Below the pieces are notes generated by a model, which was not told the DNA's origin, searched no databases, and was given only the letters and a program-made list of their open reading frames with translations. From assembly GCA_028455995.1 (NCBI GenBank), contig JABELC010000007.1:1302001-1366000 (forward strand): DNA of 64,000 nt. Reading direction: 5' to 3'. The translations under genes were made by a program, and so were the position numbers. This stretch comes from Scleromitrula shiraiana (Eukaryota; Ascomycota; Leotiomycetes; Helotiales; Sclerotiniaceae). How positions within the stretch are numbered: the first letter of the stretch is position 1; each line of letters opens with the position of its first letter. Shown here in pieces: positions 11,451 to 23,706 of the stretch.

Positions 11451-12203
11451 TTAGTGAGCCATACCACCATTAACCTCTACAACACTGCCATTCATATACC
11501 TACCGCCCTCGCCCATCAAGAAGCACACTAGATCAGCAACCTCATCCGGTAAACCCAATCTTCCCATCGCCACCTTGCCTTCCATTTCTTTCACTGCTTC
11601 CGCACCCTCCACAACTCCTGCATTGGTAGGTGTATTGATATACCCTGGTGCAACAACATTCGTCCTGATGCCTCTCGGACCAAGTTCTAATGCCATACAT
11701 TTTGAAAACCCAACAATAGCATATTTTGTTGCGCAGTATACCGCATAGTGTGATACTGGAATGATTCCACACACGGAAGAGACATTGACGAAAGATGACC
11801 CTGAAGAGAGATGCGGTGACATAGCTCGAGTAATGTTAAATGTTCCTCTAACATTGGTATCCATCAATTTATCCCAATACTCATCCGTGACCTCCGTGAT
11901 AGACATAGCAGTGGGATTGATACCGGCGCAATTAAATACATGATCAAATCCGTTAGATGTAGATGCTATAATCTCCGATACGTAAGTGTTGCAATCGACA
12001 GGAGAACTGACGTCCAGAGTTGTCACGTGGTGGGAGTTGGAATTGATGCAAAGAGCTCGAGTTTCCTCGGCGGACTTTAGATTGATATCTGAGAGGAAAA
12101 GTATCGCACCATGTGAAGATAACTTGATAGATGTTGCTCGGCCGATTCCACTTCCGGCTCCTGTTACCACGATGACTTTATCTTTGAGGGATGGAGTCGT
12201 CAT
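11451..12203 (-). CDS. Short-chain dehydrogenase/reductase (classical SDR)
   Basis: A single exon encodes 250 residues, the standard length for classical SDRs. The Rossmann cofactor motif TGAGSGIG is at residues 14-21, with an acidic Asp after beta-2 (SDIN, about 39), which suggests NAD(H). The NCAG structural motif is at 91-94, the catalytic Ser in NVSSV at about 142, and Y156-x-x-x-K160. The C-terminal LVCFL...NGSVVEVNGGMAH is typical of 3-oxoacyl-ACP-reductase-like or cyclopentanol-dehydrogenase-like members. The substrate cannot be named from sequence. It lies 457 bases downstream of, and on the same strand as, a membrane protein gene. No pathway neighbours point to a role. Confidence 0.92.
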   Translation of the reverse strand: MTTPSLKDKVIVVTGAGSGIGRATSIKLSSHGAILFLSDINLKSAEETRALCINSNSHHVTTLDVSSPVDCNTYVSEIIASTSNGFDHVFNCAGINPTAMSITEVTDEYWDKLMDTNVRGTFNITRAMSPHLSSGSSFVNVSSVCGIIPVSHYAVYCATKYAIVGFSKCMALELGPRGIRTNVVAPGYINTPTNAGVVEGAEAVKEMEGKVAMGRLGLPDEVADLVCFLMGEGGRYMNGSVVEVNGGMAH

Positions 12204-12660
12204 CGTTTAGTTGAAGGTTCTACTCTGAAAAGAATCAATTATCGTCTCTGGTAGGACAGATGATTGAGTTTGAATTGATTCTCGTAAAGTGATCCGAGCC
12301 CCTCGGCTCTTAATTTTTGCTCAGTGAATAGTTGTCGGCTCAATAGTGAATGGAGTTCACACTTGGCTTGGCATATAGAAATTCGAATGCGGGGTCGTTG
12401 CGGGGTCAATAGGTCAACCCCACCATTACGAGAGCCAGATTACTAGTCTAGTTCGCTCTAGAACATTTTGTAATTTCTCAAATAGCCGCGGTTGAGCGGC
12501 ACGACCTCTATCCTTATATCGACTCAAAGTTCTTGCGCATAGAAGTGACCGGTCGATGTCTGACTGTGGGTTGGCAAGTCAGTTTCATCACTTTCTTTTC
12601 CCTTGTCGCTGATTGAAATTTGGAGCCCGTCATTTTGGGGCCATAAGATAGTTTTGGTCT
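12204..12660. other. Intergenic: dehydrogenase promoter
   Basis: The region holds the presumed promoter of the SDR gene and the 3' flank of the membrane protein gene. I see no distinctive motif. Confidence 0.5.
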
Positions 12661-13997
12661 TTATTCTTTGGTGCCTGTATGCTTCTGCTTGTAGTTAGAC
12701 ACTATAAGTTGTCTGGGTTGAAGAATTTGATACTTACTATTGACAATATCAAGTAAATCCAACAGGATGAGTGCGAGGAGTCCAAGAGGTAGAATTTGTC
12801 CAAAGCCCCATGTCGACTCATCTCCGATTACCAGATCTCGATTAGATAGTTTTGTATCGAGAACATCAAAGGTATTCCAAGCGGCAAACCCAATATATCC
12901 CAGAACTATTGCAACAGATGTAGAATCACCCCAAGCCCACAAAGCAAGTACTTGCCAGGTGAACCATCCAAGAGCTCTGATCGTCACTCTCAGAAGGGTG
13001 ACAAGCGCCTTCAATGGAAACCGGAAATGCATAGCCCAGAGTATTGAGTGATTTTCCAAGTCTAAAAATCCTTGTCGACTCCCATCAATCAGATCGTTTG
13101 ATCTTTGTTCTATTGAAGTCAAAAGCATTTTCAACCGATGGCTTCTATCGGATAACAGTAGTGCGATACGTGCTATAGTATAAAATATCATGTATAGAAC
13201 CTCGAAAGTTATGCCAGCAATCCAGAAGTATTGGGAGTTGGTTGGAGATGGCTCGTGCGATCTATAACAATGCCCGCTTACTTTAGTATCCCATTCGTTT
13301 GCGGCTTCCAGCGTTGTCACTAGTTGGTAGTATATGGATAGGATATCGCTGGTAAGCATCGCAGTCCATCTGGTCCAGAAATAGAAGCTTCTATCGTTAT
13401 CATAATGCTCAGAGTTGAGGTAACCCGCTCTAGCTGCCCAAAAGGAGTTGAGGGTGAGAAGCCAATAACTTGTAACAAGCGATTGGTGATAGAATGACAT
13501 TTCCTTAAGCTGGACTATTCCGGCGATTAGAATTGCAGTCCCAGTCACCAGTTGAAGATCACAGAGCCTATCCAAGGCCAGCTGTGAGAAAACTTGCAGG
13601 CGAGGCCGATCGTTTCGAAACAGACTTAAGAACATGGCCAGAATACAACGGGAGGCGTGAAGGCACTGGTGGATAAGCTTGATAAATCTGGGAAACCAAC
13701 TTTGTAAAGATAATGGCACGGAAAATGAAGTTATTTTGACCGTATATTTGCCGACATCCTCGACAGTAGTCCCATCTACAGAGTCTAGTAGCACCAACCT
13801 AAACTGCGTAGACAGAACACAATACAATTGGATGCAGGCAACAAAACATGTTACCCAAGCAGTTAGTAAGAAACTAGTCATTACCTTTGCAATTGTCAGT
13901 ATTAGGAGAGGCTCAATCCTGAGATACTTACTCCAGGCCCCGCAATGTCCGCATCTGCTTCAAACGGCGCGAAGCAGGCCCACTGATCATGGTCCAT
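12661..13997 (-). CDS. Fungal multi-pass membrane protein of unknown function
   Basis: Spliced from 13997..13932 and 13884..12661 (47-base intron, donor GTAAGT, acceptor CAAAG, phase 0), giving 429 residues. The short first exon supplies the signature start: an acidic D-A-D-I-A-G-x-G stretch leading straight into the first membrane helix (VMTSFLLTAWVTCFVACIQ). This is a pattern I know from a large family of fungal plasma-membrane-like proteins without assigned function. About seven to eight hydrophobic segments follow, with aromatic-rich loops and a Lys/Gln-rich tail (NYKQKHTGTKE). Starting at the internal Met at 13881 would lose the signature, so the two-exon model is preferred. Transporter or receptor roles are possible, but no transport signature is visible. 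Confidence 0.82.
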
Positions 13998-16900
13998 GAT
14001 AAGTTGATGTTGTTAGCTATCATGGTAAATAAACATTAGACAAACACTTGGTTGATTTCATTGATTTTGTTGCGCCGATAAAGTCTTCATTCCATTGATA
14101 GCCAACTTGGGGCTGGTGCTTGAAAGAATGTCTCAGCCACTCGGCCCGAAATCAAAGAGTCTTTCGTTCCTCGAAAAAACCATTTTTAGAGGCATCTTTA
14201 GAAATGATATCTTCGAGTCATGCAAGGAAACTAGACAGGATGTATAAATTCGCAAAACCAGTTTGCTGATTTTCTAGTGTTTTTGAACTGTCTTTTGTTA
14301 CGAAGGTGTACGCGATATGCGGTAATCATAAACTCATGCACCGAGAGGGATGTTTACCTATATTAGTCATTCACTTTAGGTTATATGAGTTGCAGATTTC
14401 CAAACAATATACCGAGTTCAACTATCAATCACCGACGTGCTTCGCTTTTTCAGAAATAGGATCTTACGTACACGATCGCGATACAAACTTTTAACCAAAG
14501 CTTCTTGAACAGATGCGTCCATCTACAACGGCTCTGGAGGACTAAGAATCATGAGTTGAACTATCCACATACACTAGATTCAATGCCAAAGCAAACACTG
14601 AAACTAATGATCTGATCAAAACGACTAGTACCTAGTATCTGCACAAATCGATAAGCAACATCAACGTTTAATTTACCGACAGCTAGTTGAAATTTATGTC
14701 GCGAGCAACTGCCTGATGCATTTTAGATGCGCAAGAAACTCCAGAGCACTTTTCGTCTACTACAATACAACAGATCACCTCCACATGCACAGAAAACACA
14801 AATGTTTCGAACCCGGTTGAATTCAGCATCAAAGATATTCGCTGTTGAGAGTTTAGGAAAGCTTCCAAGTCGATTAGCAGAAGGACATTTGCCTGGCACT
14901 ATTTCTTATATACAGGGGACGCATTTAATCAGTGGATGTGCACTGTAATCACTCCATTGACGACGTGAACACGTTGAATTATGAAGATGTTGAACAGGGT
15001 GCAATGGAGAAAAGACGAGATGGAACGATCAGTTCTGGGGAAGCCAGATAGGGCACAGAATATGCAAGTTCATAGCTTCGTTGTGTGAACTGTGAGGTGT
15101 ATTCCTGTGCTTCGCGCGTATCTACGATCTCTGCCTTCGCGGTCAACTGAGCAGATACAGAACATGAACGCGTTCTCAGCGAGATCTTACTTCAAACCTG
15201 TCTGATATAAACTCTAAACATCAAGAGTAATGGACGAATACTCTCGGCTTGGAAGCCTAGCGCGGGTTGGCTAGCAAGACCAATAATAGAATGGGACTTC
15301 TTACTATCAATGTGCAGCTACCTACATATTATGGATATTAAGAAAGGCTAATCTAATGATTGTTTAATTACTTATTATCAAACTAGATGAGGAAGTTGAT
15401 AACTAGATTCTCATACTAATCGGTTTCTTCTCTGCTGTCGATATGCTACATATAGAACAGCTGAAAGAATACACTTCGCTGATATATACCGAATTAACGA
15501 ACATCGAATATACGATTCACCAAGGGATATACTAATTCATTCGCCGTCTTTCAACTGAACAATTCGAATATTTTGTTGCTCAATTTGATCCTGGGAGATT
15601 AGAATCTTGGATTGTCCAACTCGATTTTAAACAACAAGGATACTGGATTGTTTAACTTTTGACTTGAACATTATAATGTTGTATCTGTTCAGCAAGATAG
15701 TGACGAATGAGCTAGCAACATTCTCGGTGGTTGGAGATGAAATCATCGTGCCGCATGAGCTTAGCCGTTGATTACAACCAGTTTTACTATTTTGACTCTC
15801 GGCCTTTGACAAGTGAAGGCATATGACAAACATTTTGTTGAATCCTTGAGATGTCGACTGTCATTGCTTAGTAGAAACCCGAAGAAGTGTCTTCCGAATG
15901 ACCTGGGAATATAGGAGCTTCGAATCATCAGTTTGTTTTGTAGTCACCTGCCCAGTGGCAACTGTGGGGAAATCCGGAGCATATTGAATGATATGCTACT
16001 CTCCATTTCATTTTCATCCGAGCTTCTTTCTGATAGCATTCCACCAGGTGAAGAAAGTGGTGGTACAGGAATATGTCCAAAAGAGCCTTACGAGGAGAAT
16101 ATGCATGTATTCCAACCGTGTATGCTGATCAAGGAGCACAGTTGAATCGGTTCTGCCGTACCTTACGCCCAGTAATAACTGTACCCAGACTAACATCCAG
16201 AAGCGTTGTATATCGCTCGCCAACCAGATACCTGAAATAAGGGCTTGGCAAAAAATCGATATAGTCTTTATAAGTACGAGGTGCATTTGTGTGAGTGGAT
16301 GCATGGAACTATCCACGGATATCTTCAAAAATGAAGATATGCCGCAAGGCTACGCCGCATGAGCTTAACCAGCTACTTACTCCCAAACAACTCTTTTATA
16401 ATGACAGAGACCTGAATACATATTGCGAGCAGCAGGGTAATCGTATCAGCTTCTGTTAATTTAATTGCGTGTATTCCATGCACGTCACTACGTACTGTAA
16501 ACTTTTATCAGCTGTATGGTGTTTTTCTTTGGCTTTCCGAAAAATCCAGGACTATAACGTCTCTAGGACTTTCCGAGAACTGACCGCCCAAGCTATGAAT
16601 TCTTTACTCCCGGACTACCAACATGTTGGTGCCAAGAATCTGTACTTGTCTTTTTTTATTGTTACGGGCATTTTTGTAATGCCGAACCCACTTGAAGGAT
16701 ACCTTGATGGTTGTCGCTACTTGAAAGTAAAGCAAAAGTTGCAATTACTTGGGGACTCATATCTCCTGACCATTGTGTATTACCATGCTCAGGAATCGGT
16801 AATTGGTTGATAATGATTAATTTCCTTCAACGTTGGCGTATGTAACTGAAAGCAAGTTGCAACCAATTGGAGTTCAACCGGAAGCCATTTGTATCAGTTG

Positions 16901-18225
16901 CTAAAAACCGCCAGACTATTCTTTGTGCCAATTTTGCAATCGAGTAGGTGATATCGACTGATTCCAACGAAACACTTTGTTTAGTCCATTCACACCTTAT
17001 GACGAGTATAGGAAGTTCGGAAGCGAGTGCTTTTGAAGTGCTGCATTGCAACAAGACCGGATGTCAACGGTTGATTAGAATCCAAATTAATGCTTTCAAA
17101 CGTATATTTATACTTCCTTTAGTAGCTATAAAGATGAGACAACTACATATGAAGCTATTCTTAGCCTCCAACTTGCCAAGTACGCAGATACGGAAAAAGG
17201 GATTTTCCCATGTTGTTTCATCTTTGCCTTATTTCCGAAATTTACCATTTTCCGGTACAGTCCATCTGAATGTCAAAATCCATGATGGAAAGAAACACTC
17301 ACAAAATTAAATCTTCAATATTTACATCCAGGTGGATTTTCGTTTGTTTTGGATTCTATCTTCCTTCTTCCTCTGTCACGTAAAACTATGAGATGATATT
17401 TGAGTCACGTTACAGCTCAGGCTGACCCACGGTACCTATATTAGAGGATCAACCGAACGGATCGTTATCCATGGATATCAGATGTGATACCATACTCGGA
17501 GAATTTACAAAGCCCCACAGCTCCAATGCACGTCGTTCGCTCTAGTGCGAGGCTCAACTACGAGCTTTCCCCAGACAGCCCATTAAGTTCAGCGATAGTC
17601 AAACTATTGAGAAACTACCCGGGGAATTTTTCTGTAGAGTGGATTTCAGTTAATGATACTATACATATATTATATACTCTGTCTAGTTACTAGTCATAGT
17701 GGTGTAATTACTCGACAAGAGAAATGGCTTTCCAAGATTTTAGATATACTAGTCCCATAACTTGTAAGGCAAATTTGACAAACTTCGTCCTAATGCTTTT
17801 GCTTACTACAGTAACTTACTTGAACCTAGGGCGAAGGAATATAATCTTTTAATTAATACACCTAAAACCGTTTGTCACAAAATACGTGAAATACCCTGAA
17901 TGTGCTTAAATTATGAATCCTTCATGAGGCGAAGTGTATTCCAAGATTAGTAAGTTCTATTGAGAAGACATTCGATCTGAGTCTTTGGAGTATCTTGGAT
18001 TGCCCATTGCAATAGTGTTAAAAACTATATAAACATGCTTCCTGTCACCATTCTCGAACCATTCGCACCATCGAACAATTTCATCAACCTTCAAATACAT
18101 ACTTCAAATTAACATTTACAACACACGGCTCTACTTCCGTGATACTCCATTCCTTACTTAACGAAAATCAAAACTTACAACTACCAAATTCTCTCACTCA
18201 CTCACTTAACTTCCTACCATTCAAA
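13998..18225. other. Gene-poor 4.2 kb region
   Basis: All frames are broken by stops about every 60-110 codons, and I recognise no domain. A repeat unit at about 15551-15631 resembles one at 48849-48895 (shared CTGAACAATT and TTGTCCAACT cores), which suggests dispersed-repeat debris. The last 300 bases are the promoter and pyrimidine-rich leader of the secreted protein gene that starts at 18226. Confidence 0.5.
15551..15631. repeat. Copy 1 of a dispersed repeat
   Basis: It contains AACTGAACAATT followed by TTGTTG and, further on, ATTGTCCAACTCGATTTT. The copy at 48849-48895 has the same blocks in the same order with substitutions (18 of 22 bases agree by eye in the second block). Confidence 0.4.
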
Positions 18226-18630
18226 ATGAAGTTCCAAATCGCTACCGTCGTCGCCTCTTTCTTGGCATTTGCACCACTCATCTCTGCGGCCCCAGCCCCA
18301 GTTTCCCCCAACGAGCCCGAACTCGTCCGTCGTAGCAACACCGGCGATTTGACTTTCTACCACGTCGGCCTTGGTGCCTGTGGAACCTATAACACAGACT
18401 CGGAGATGGTTGTTGCAATGTCTGCAGCACTCATGGGACCTAAATCCAACGATAATCCAAACTGTGGCAAGAAGATCAAGGTTCAATATGGTGGAAAGAG
18501 CGTTGTTGTCACTGTTGTTGACAAGTGTATGGGCTGCGCCATGTTTGACTTGGACTTGAGCCCTGCTGCTTTCAGTGTTCTGGCTTCAAAGGACCTTGGA
18601 CGTATCAAGGGCACCTGGTCCTTTGTGTAG
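18226..18630 (+). CDS. Small secreted double-psi beta-barrel (expansin/RlpA-like) protein
   Basis: A single exon encodes 134 residues. The ATG at 18226 is chosen over an in-frame one at 18139 because it starts a clean signal peptide (MKFQIATVVASFLAFAPLISA). A Pro-rich propeptide ending in a dibasic RR site follows. The mature domain begins with GDLTFYHVGLGACG, has cysteines matching barwin/RlpA-like folds, contains VVTVVDKCMGC and ends in DLSPAAF...GRIKGTWSFV, the hallmark closing strand. Such proteins in fungi include wall-loosening, protease-inhibitor-like and plant-associated secreted proteins. The two catalytic Asp of true endoglucanases are not evident, so a binding role is more likely. 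It is isolated in a gene-poor region. Confidence 0.9.
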   Translation: MKFQIATVVASFLAFAPLISAAPAPVSPNEPELVRRSNTGDLTFYHVGLGACGTYNTDSEMVVAMSAALMGPKSNDNPNCGKKIKVQYGGKSVVVTVVDKCMGCAMFDLDLSPAAFSVLASKDLGRIKGTWSFV

Positions 18631-21336
18631 ACACTGACATGTGTGGATTATGGTACTTTGTGGGGGTGCAAGCTATTGTAGTTTGTCTCTTTTGTTGGAC
18701 GCCATGATCTTATCATTTCGGTTTCTTCTCTATTTCGATGTCAAACAAACAGATGGAGAAAGGTCGATATTTAAATGGGGATTTCTTTTCAATTTTTGTA
18801 TTTGGTTCAACTTTTTGTCGGGAGTATTGTATCTGTGTAATGCATATTATGAAAGATTTACATTCAAGCTGGGGTCTTGGTACCAGGACTATTAAGTAGT
18901 CTTGTATGTACTTCTAGAATATATCGCTTTTACAATTAGATGAATATTACAATTCACAACTTATCTCCTGTTCCGTCTAGACTTTAGGAGTAAATGTTTT
19001 CTGCATTTATATATCAATAATCAATAGATCAGTAGCATCGCCTTCACGATTTATCTAAGATTTATTAAAGAGAATGTGAATTGATGTTAATATCAATTCT
19101 GAACATAGGTACATAGCAAATGTCGGTTAATTAAACAGACCAATTAAATTAGTTCTAGCGAACCAGAGCTCCGGGACGGGTTGACGCTTCCGTGCTTTGT
19201 ACAACCCATTTATTAATATATTATATGTAGGTGGCTGGATCTACGTTTCTTACTAAAAAACCCGCTTCTAACCTTCGTTCTACCCTACTATATATTTGAC
19301 AGATTGTGAGTGTCACTATTGAGATTCTTTATCGTGTGGCGTAGCACGAGATTCACTGCACAAACGATATGAAATATTCTGGGACTCTTGAATCTTAGCC
19401 AACATTCATGACTATAAGCTTCGGGATAGCTTTTATCGGGTACTACCTTAGAGATGCCGAATGACTTTCTTCGTCAGATCTGCATTATGTTATACCTTAT
19501 ATAGAGGTCCATATACTACCACGGGTGTTTTTGCCTGTTATAGCAAACAGTTCGAGCAATCGGTGAGCATGGGTCTGTAATCTTATTGTCTACGAGTACT
19601 GCAACCGAAAATTTCAATATCACTCACTAGAAATAGCACTGCATATCGAGTATCTCGCATTAATCTTCACCAAGATTTGAAGGGTTTAATTTGTGGTATC
19701 ATACGACTAAGTAAAATCGAGGATTATATCTACTTCTCGTATCACGCAACTAAAACTTAATTAGATTCATTATTATATTTACTATTGGCGGGGGAAAATG
19801 ATTATATTCGTGACTCGACATAACGAGGCAAACTCGAGGCAAGGACAAAGTCTCAAAAGCAGCATTCGCCATTACGTGATCTTTCCGAACGTCCTGATTT
19901 TCAAATATCCAACCATTTCTGCCATTTCCAAAGAAAATCTTCAAAATTGCGGAGCCGACATGGGCTTTTCGTCTGTATGCGACACTTTCATATTTGATTC
20001 AGAACTATCCTTGCATTCAGACCCTGAAGCATCTTCCCGGACATGCTTATCACGCACATCGACAAATTGGGATATAAAACTGGTGATTGGTGCCTCTTTG
20101 AGATATCATTGCAAGCATTCAATCCTTCCTACCATGGCTTCAGCAATATTCTTATGATCAAGTCGAGCTTAAGTCGGCGTGTTCAGGACAAATTCGTAGT
20201 TCGTTGTTGCTAATATCAAGTACTTCTTGAGATGGGTCTACTCTACACATTATGCGCGTTATAAGTTTGTACAAGAGCTTGGCGGGATATAGGTAGGACT
20301 TACTCACGAAATCCAACCCCTCCTTGAGATGTGCGACTTAAATACGACTGACACTCAATGTATCAACGCCCAACATATTGCTACCGAAACACGAGCTATA
20401 GCCTCTGTTGCTAAATAATCACCCCTCTTCAAATGCGGCCAAGCTGCGATCAGTTTTGAAAGTGGAACATTGCGGCAACACCGTAGTGGATCTTAACATT
20501 GCCTAACATGTCGTCTATAAGAAATACGTCGCTATTCGCATCCAATATAGTACTAAATATATCAACAATAATAACAAGAGCAGAGTATATCTTGCTCAGA
20601 TCAGAGCTGCAAAGATAAAGAGAGATTCCTACTCGAAGCGGTGAGCTACATTATATAACATCTTGTGTATATCCCCACGATCTGTCCAGATTTTGAAAAA
20701 AAATTGGCATGATAAAGCTCGACGAAAGGCAAAAATAGCGTCTGGGATAAATATTGAGACCAAAAGAATGTTACATGGTTGTGGTGAAGTTCCTGGACTA
20801 TGCATACTCCTAGTAGGGCTTATGTCTAGGATTGGATGCTCATACTAGCGCTTGAGTAGTGGACTAATCTTATTCTAACGAAGAACCCTGTGGGTATATG
20901 ACGGAGGGTCTAGGCTACTCGATATCCATGCATAGACTGCAGAGAGTTATTGTTGCTGCTCTTGGCACATCTTGACTATGCTAACTACAAAGCCAAGACA
21001 CTGTTTTCTTCGGGCTGAAGTCGAGCGAAGCTTTTAAGAATGCTTGAACCGTTCCGAACTTGGTGGTACAAGCAGAATTTGCTCTTTTCATGACGTGGCA
21101 GACCCGGATCTGGCTATTCTCAACGCGGATCATCTCTCTAATGGTGTATGTCACCCATAATTACTGACTTGGATGCAACGCGGAGTTGACAAATTAGTAA
21201 AGTGTTACAGTCGGCGACGGGACAAGCTAGAACAATGTTTACCAAGCTTCTTCGCGAACGGCCCGCAACATATCTCGGAGCATTATCCTACACTTTCTTC
21301 AGCCAAAATCTCGGTACTTTACTATAGCAATTTACC
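18631..21336. other. Gene-free 2.7 kb region
   Basis: Frames are short and show no known motif. The first 300 bases are the 3' flank of the double-psi barrel gene, and the last few hundred bases are the probable promoter of the C2H2 gene. I see nothing else that I can support. Confidence 0.5.
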
Positions 21337-22172
21337 ATGATTCAAAATCATTCGCAGATCCAGCCTACCAGAGGAGGTTTTCATTGCGGTTACCTTGGTT
21401 GTAGCAAAACGTTTACACGAAAAACCGGTGCTCGCCGCCACGAGAGATTGGTGCACAGTGACAAGAAGATCTTCTGCCAGGAGCCAGACTGCAACTATCG
21501 AGGAGCAAAACGAAGAAATGACTACAATAAGCACATGAGAGAGAAGCATCCGGGACACGATGGTATGTGGATGCAACAACATCATGACAGCTTTATAATT
21601 CTAACAGTCTCTATGGAGACCATCTTTTTGTACCGGAAAACTTTAATGATCTCAGAGTAAATGAGGTGCCCGCGACGCATAGCTCAGCAAGCAGATATAT
21701 CATGTCGGGTAGGTCAAGTCTTGACTGCACATCATAACATAGCATCATAGTCAATCTAATTATCCCTCTAGGATTCAACGGTATCGCAACCTTGAAACAA
21801 AATACCATATTAAATAATACTCGGTTCGATGGACGCAAAGAGAGTCGCAATTATTTTCCAACTACTCGATACGAAACATCACGGTTTTATGATAGCTACA
21901 TGCTTCCTAGTGTAACTACCATTCCACCAAGACCTCCAGAGCCACCAAGTCGAACCCCTCAGAACATATCTATTTTAGGAATGAATCTAGTGCCAATAAG
22001 CGTCTCACCTACGGACACTACTTGGGGAGTTTCTCCTATGTTGGGCATGCCGGACTCAGAAATTCATAATGATGCCACTCTCGAAGATGAGTATAATCTT
22101 CTTGGGGGTGAATACGATGTCGTCCAATTTGGACAGATGGGAAATGATATTGGTACAAACTACAAGTGGTGA
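21337..22172 (+). CDS. C2H2 zinc-finger regulator with a reading-frame break
   Basis: The frame from 21337 encodes two C2H2-type fingers (CGYLGCSKTFTRKTGARRHERLVH and CQEPDCNYRGAKRRNDYNKHMREKH). It then runs into HHDS and out of frame near 21590. From 21591 the next frame is clearly coding (LYNSNSLYGDHLFVPENFN...) to 21708. A good 63-base intron follows (donor GTAGGT, acceptor CCTCTAG, phase 1), and exon 3 from 21772 gives a Pro-rich and acidic tail ending at 22172. The two frames are joined neither by a normal intron nor directly: one base seems missing near 21590. The alternative is a 41-base intron from the weak donor GTGGAT at 21567 to 21607. It is therefore a frameshifted gene, an assembly error or an odd splice. 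DNA-binding regulator by family; targets unknown. Confidence 0.6.
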
Positions 22173-23706
22173 TCAGACGAGACTGTGTTCACCGTGTGCT
22201 TGATTTTACGTAAAGAAAGAATCCTTTGGGGGCGATACGATTAGGATGGAAATCCAAACTTTGGTTTGTGGGATGGCTTTTCTTTCTACAATGCTTTGTT
22301 AAATTTTGATGTTGCCAGAATTTTCGTGCTACAGTATTAAATTCCATTCGGGAAACTATTCTCATGCATATATCATCTAGTCAATCATCTCGACCTAAAG
22401 TCTCTATATACTGATCACTTAAAACATCAGGCATAATAAACCATCTGCCGTTAATCATGAAGCCTGTTCAACACTTTCTCGACCTTACGAGATCGCCTTA
22501 CATGTCAACAAACCACGCACTGATGCACATATCCAACAGTTTCAATGCTGCCACACATCATGCACCGACCTTAATTGAGCCCTGCTGACGGCAATTTTCC
22601 AGGTACATACCAGGGTAAACAAATTTCTGGGAGGGTCCCTTTCAAGCGACCTTCAGCATGCACAACTTCAAGGGAAGCTCGGACTAGACTCCCTACACGG
22701 AATATGCATGGTGATAACGTACAGGATCTGATACCAACACCCTGATAGTGAGCATATTCTTGCATGACCTATCACTATTTGGGAAATAAATAAATAAAAA
22801 TGCTTCATTTCCTGGTACTGAGCCAACTGTTTGTTATGCCTCAAAATCCAACTTTGGCTTGCTCACCGATACTTCTCAGATAGACAGGGCCTGAGCCGCC
22901 GGGGGTTAAGCGCAAAACAAGCGGCACGTATTGGGCAAATTGGCGTTATCAGTATTGGCTTTTGATACATCGTTGTTAATTCATGTCTTCACCACCAAAC
23001 AATGACAGGATAAATAATATTGTGCCGTGCGAGACATCACGATCTGAATGATCACTTCTGGATGCGAGAACTGTTGCATGGTTCCAATTTTTGTCTATCA
23101 AACATGCCTCCAAATTCATTAATATCGAGAGTTTATAATATAGCCTTTCACCCTCAAGCCTTATGAGTGCTCATAGCTTATGGTAGTCATAAATTTAATA
23201 TGCAGTTGCGAAAAGCAATTCCACGGCCTAACATGAATCAAATAAAACAGGGCTTGGAATTATACAAACGTTACCGTAAATACAGCCTCAGCACAAGACA
23301 GGCTTCATATAACAATAATATTATACTAATCACATCACATTGCCCACAAGCTATATATAGATGTACATGTTATTATTGATCTCATATTCGTATTTTGTGA
23401 TGTTTTAATTACTTCATCGCTCATTGCTCTAGCATTCGTTTCATGCTTTGTGCTATCCTAATTACATTGTGATAAAGAGGATATGAATAATCACCTACCA
23501 GTACACATAAGTATGTACTGCAACTTAATTGCTTGGGATGGCAAGAAAATCCGCCCAATATAAGACTCCGTCAAATTCTTGCTGGCGTGGAATATGTTCC
23601 AATTTTTAAATCCGTGATCCCTACGGATTACCCGTTACATTGCTCAGATACTTTTATTGGCGATGTTGTTGAGGAGAAAAACGACAGAGAGATTTCAAGA
23701 GAGGTT
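22173..23706. other. Gene-free 1.5 kb region
   Basis: It separates two converging genes and so is 3' flank on both sides. Short frames carry no family motif. I see nothing further. Confidence 0.55.

Noticed and set aside
16014..16328. 104-codon minus-strand frame rich in Trp/Leu, considered as transposon reverse-transcriptase debris
   Set aside because: None of the expected RT or integrase motifs can be read in any frame.
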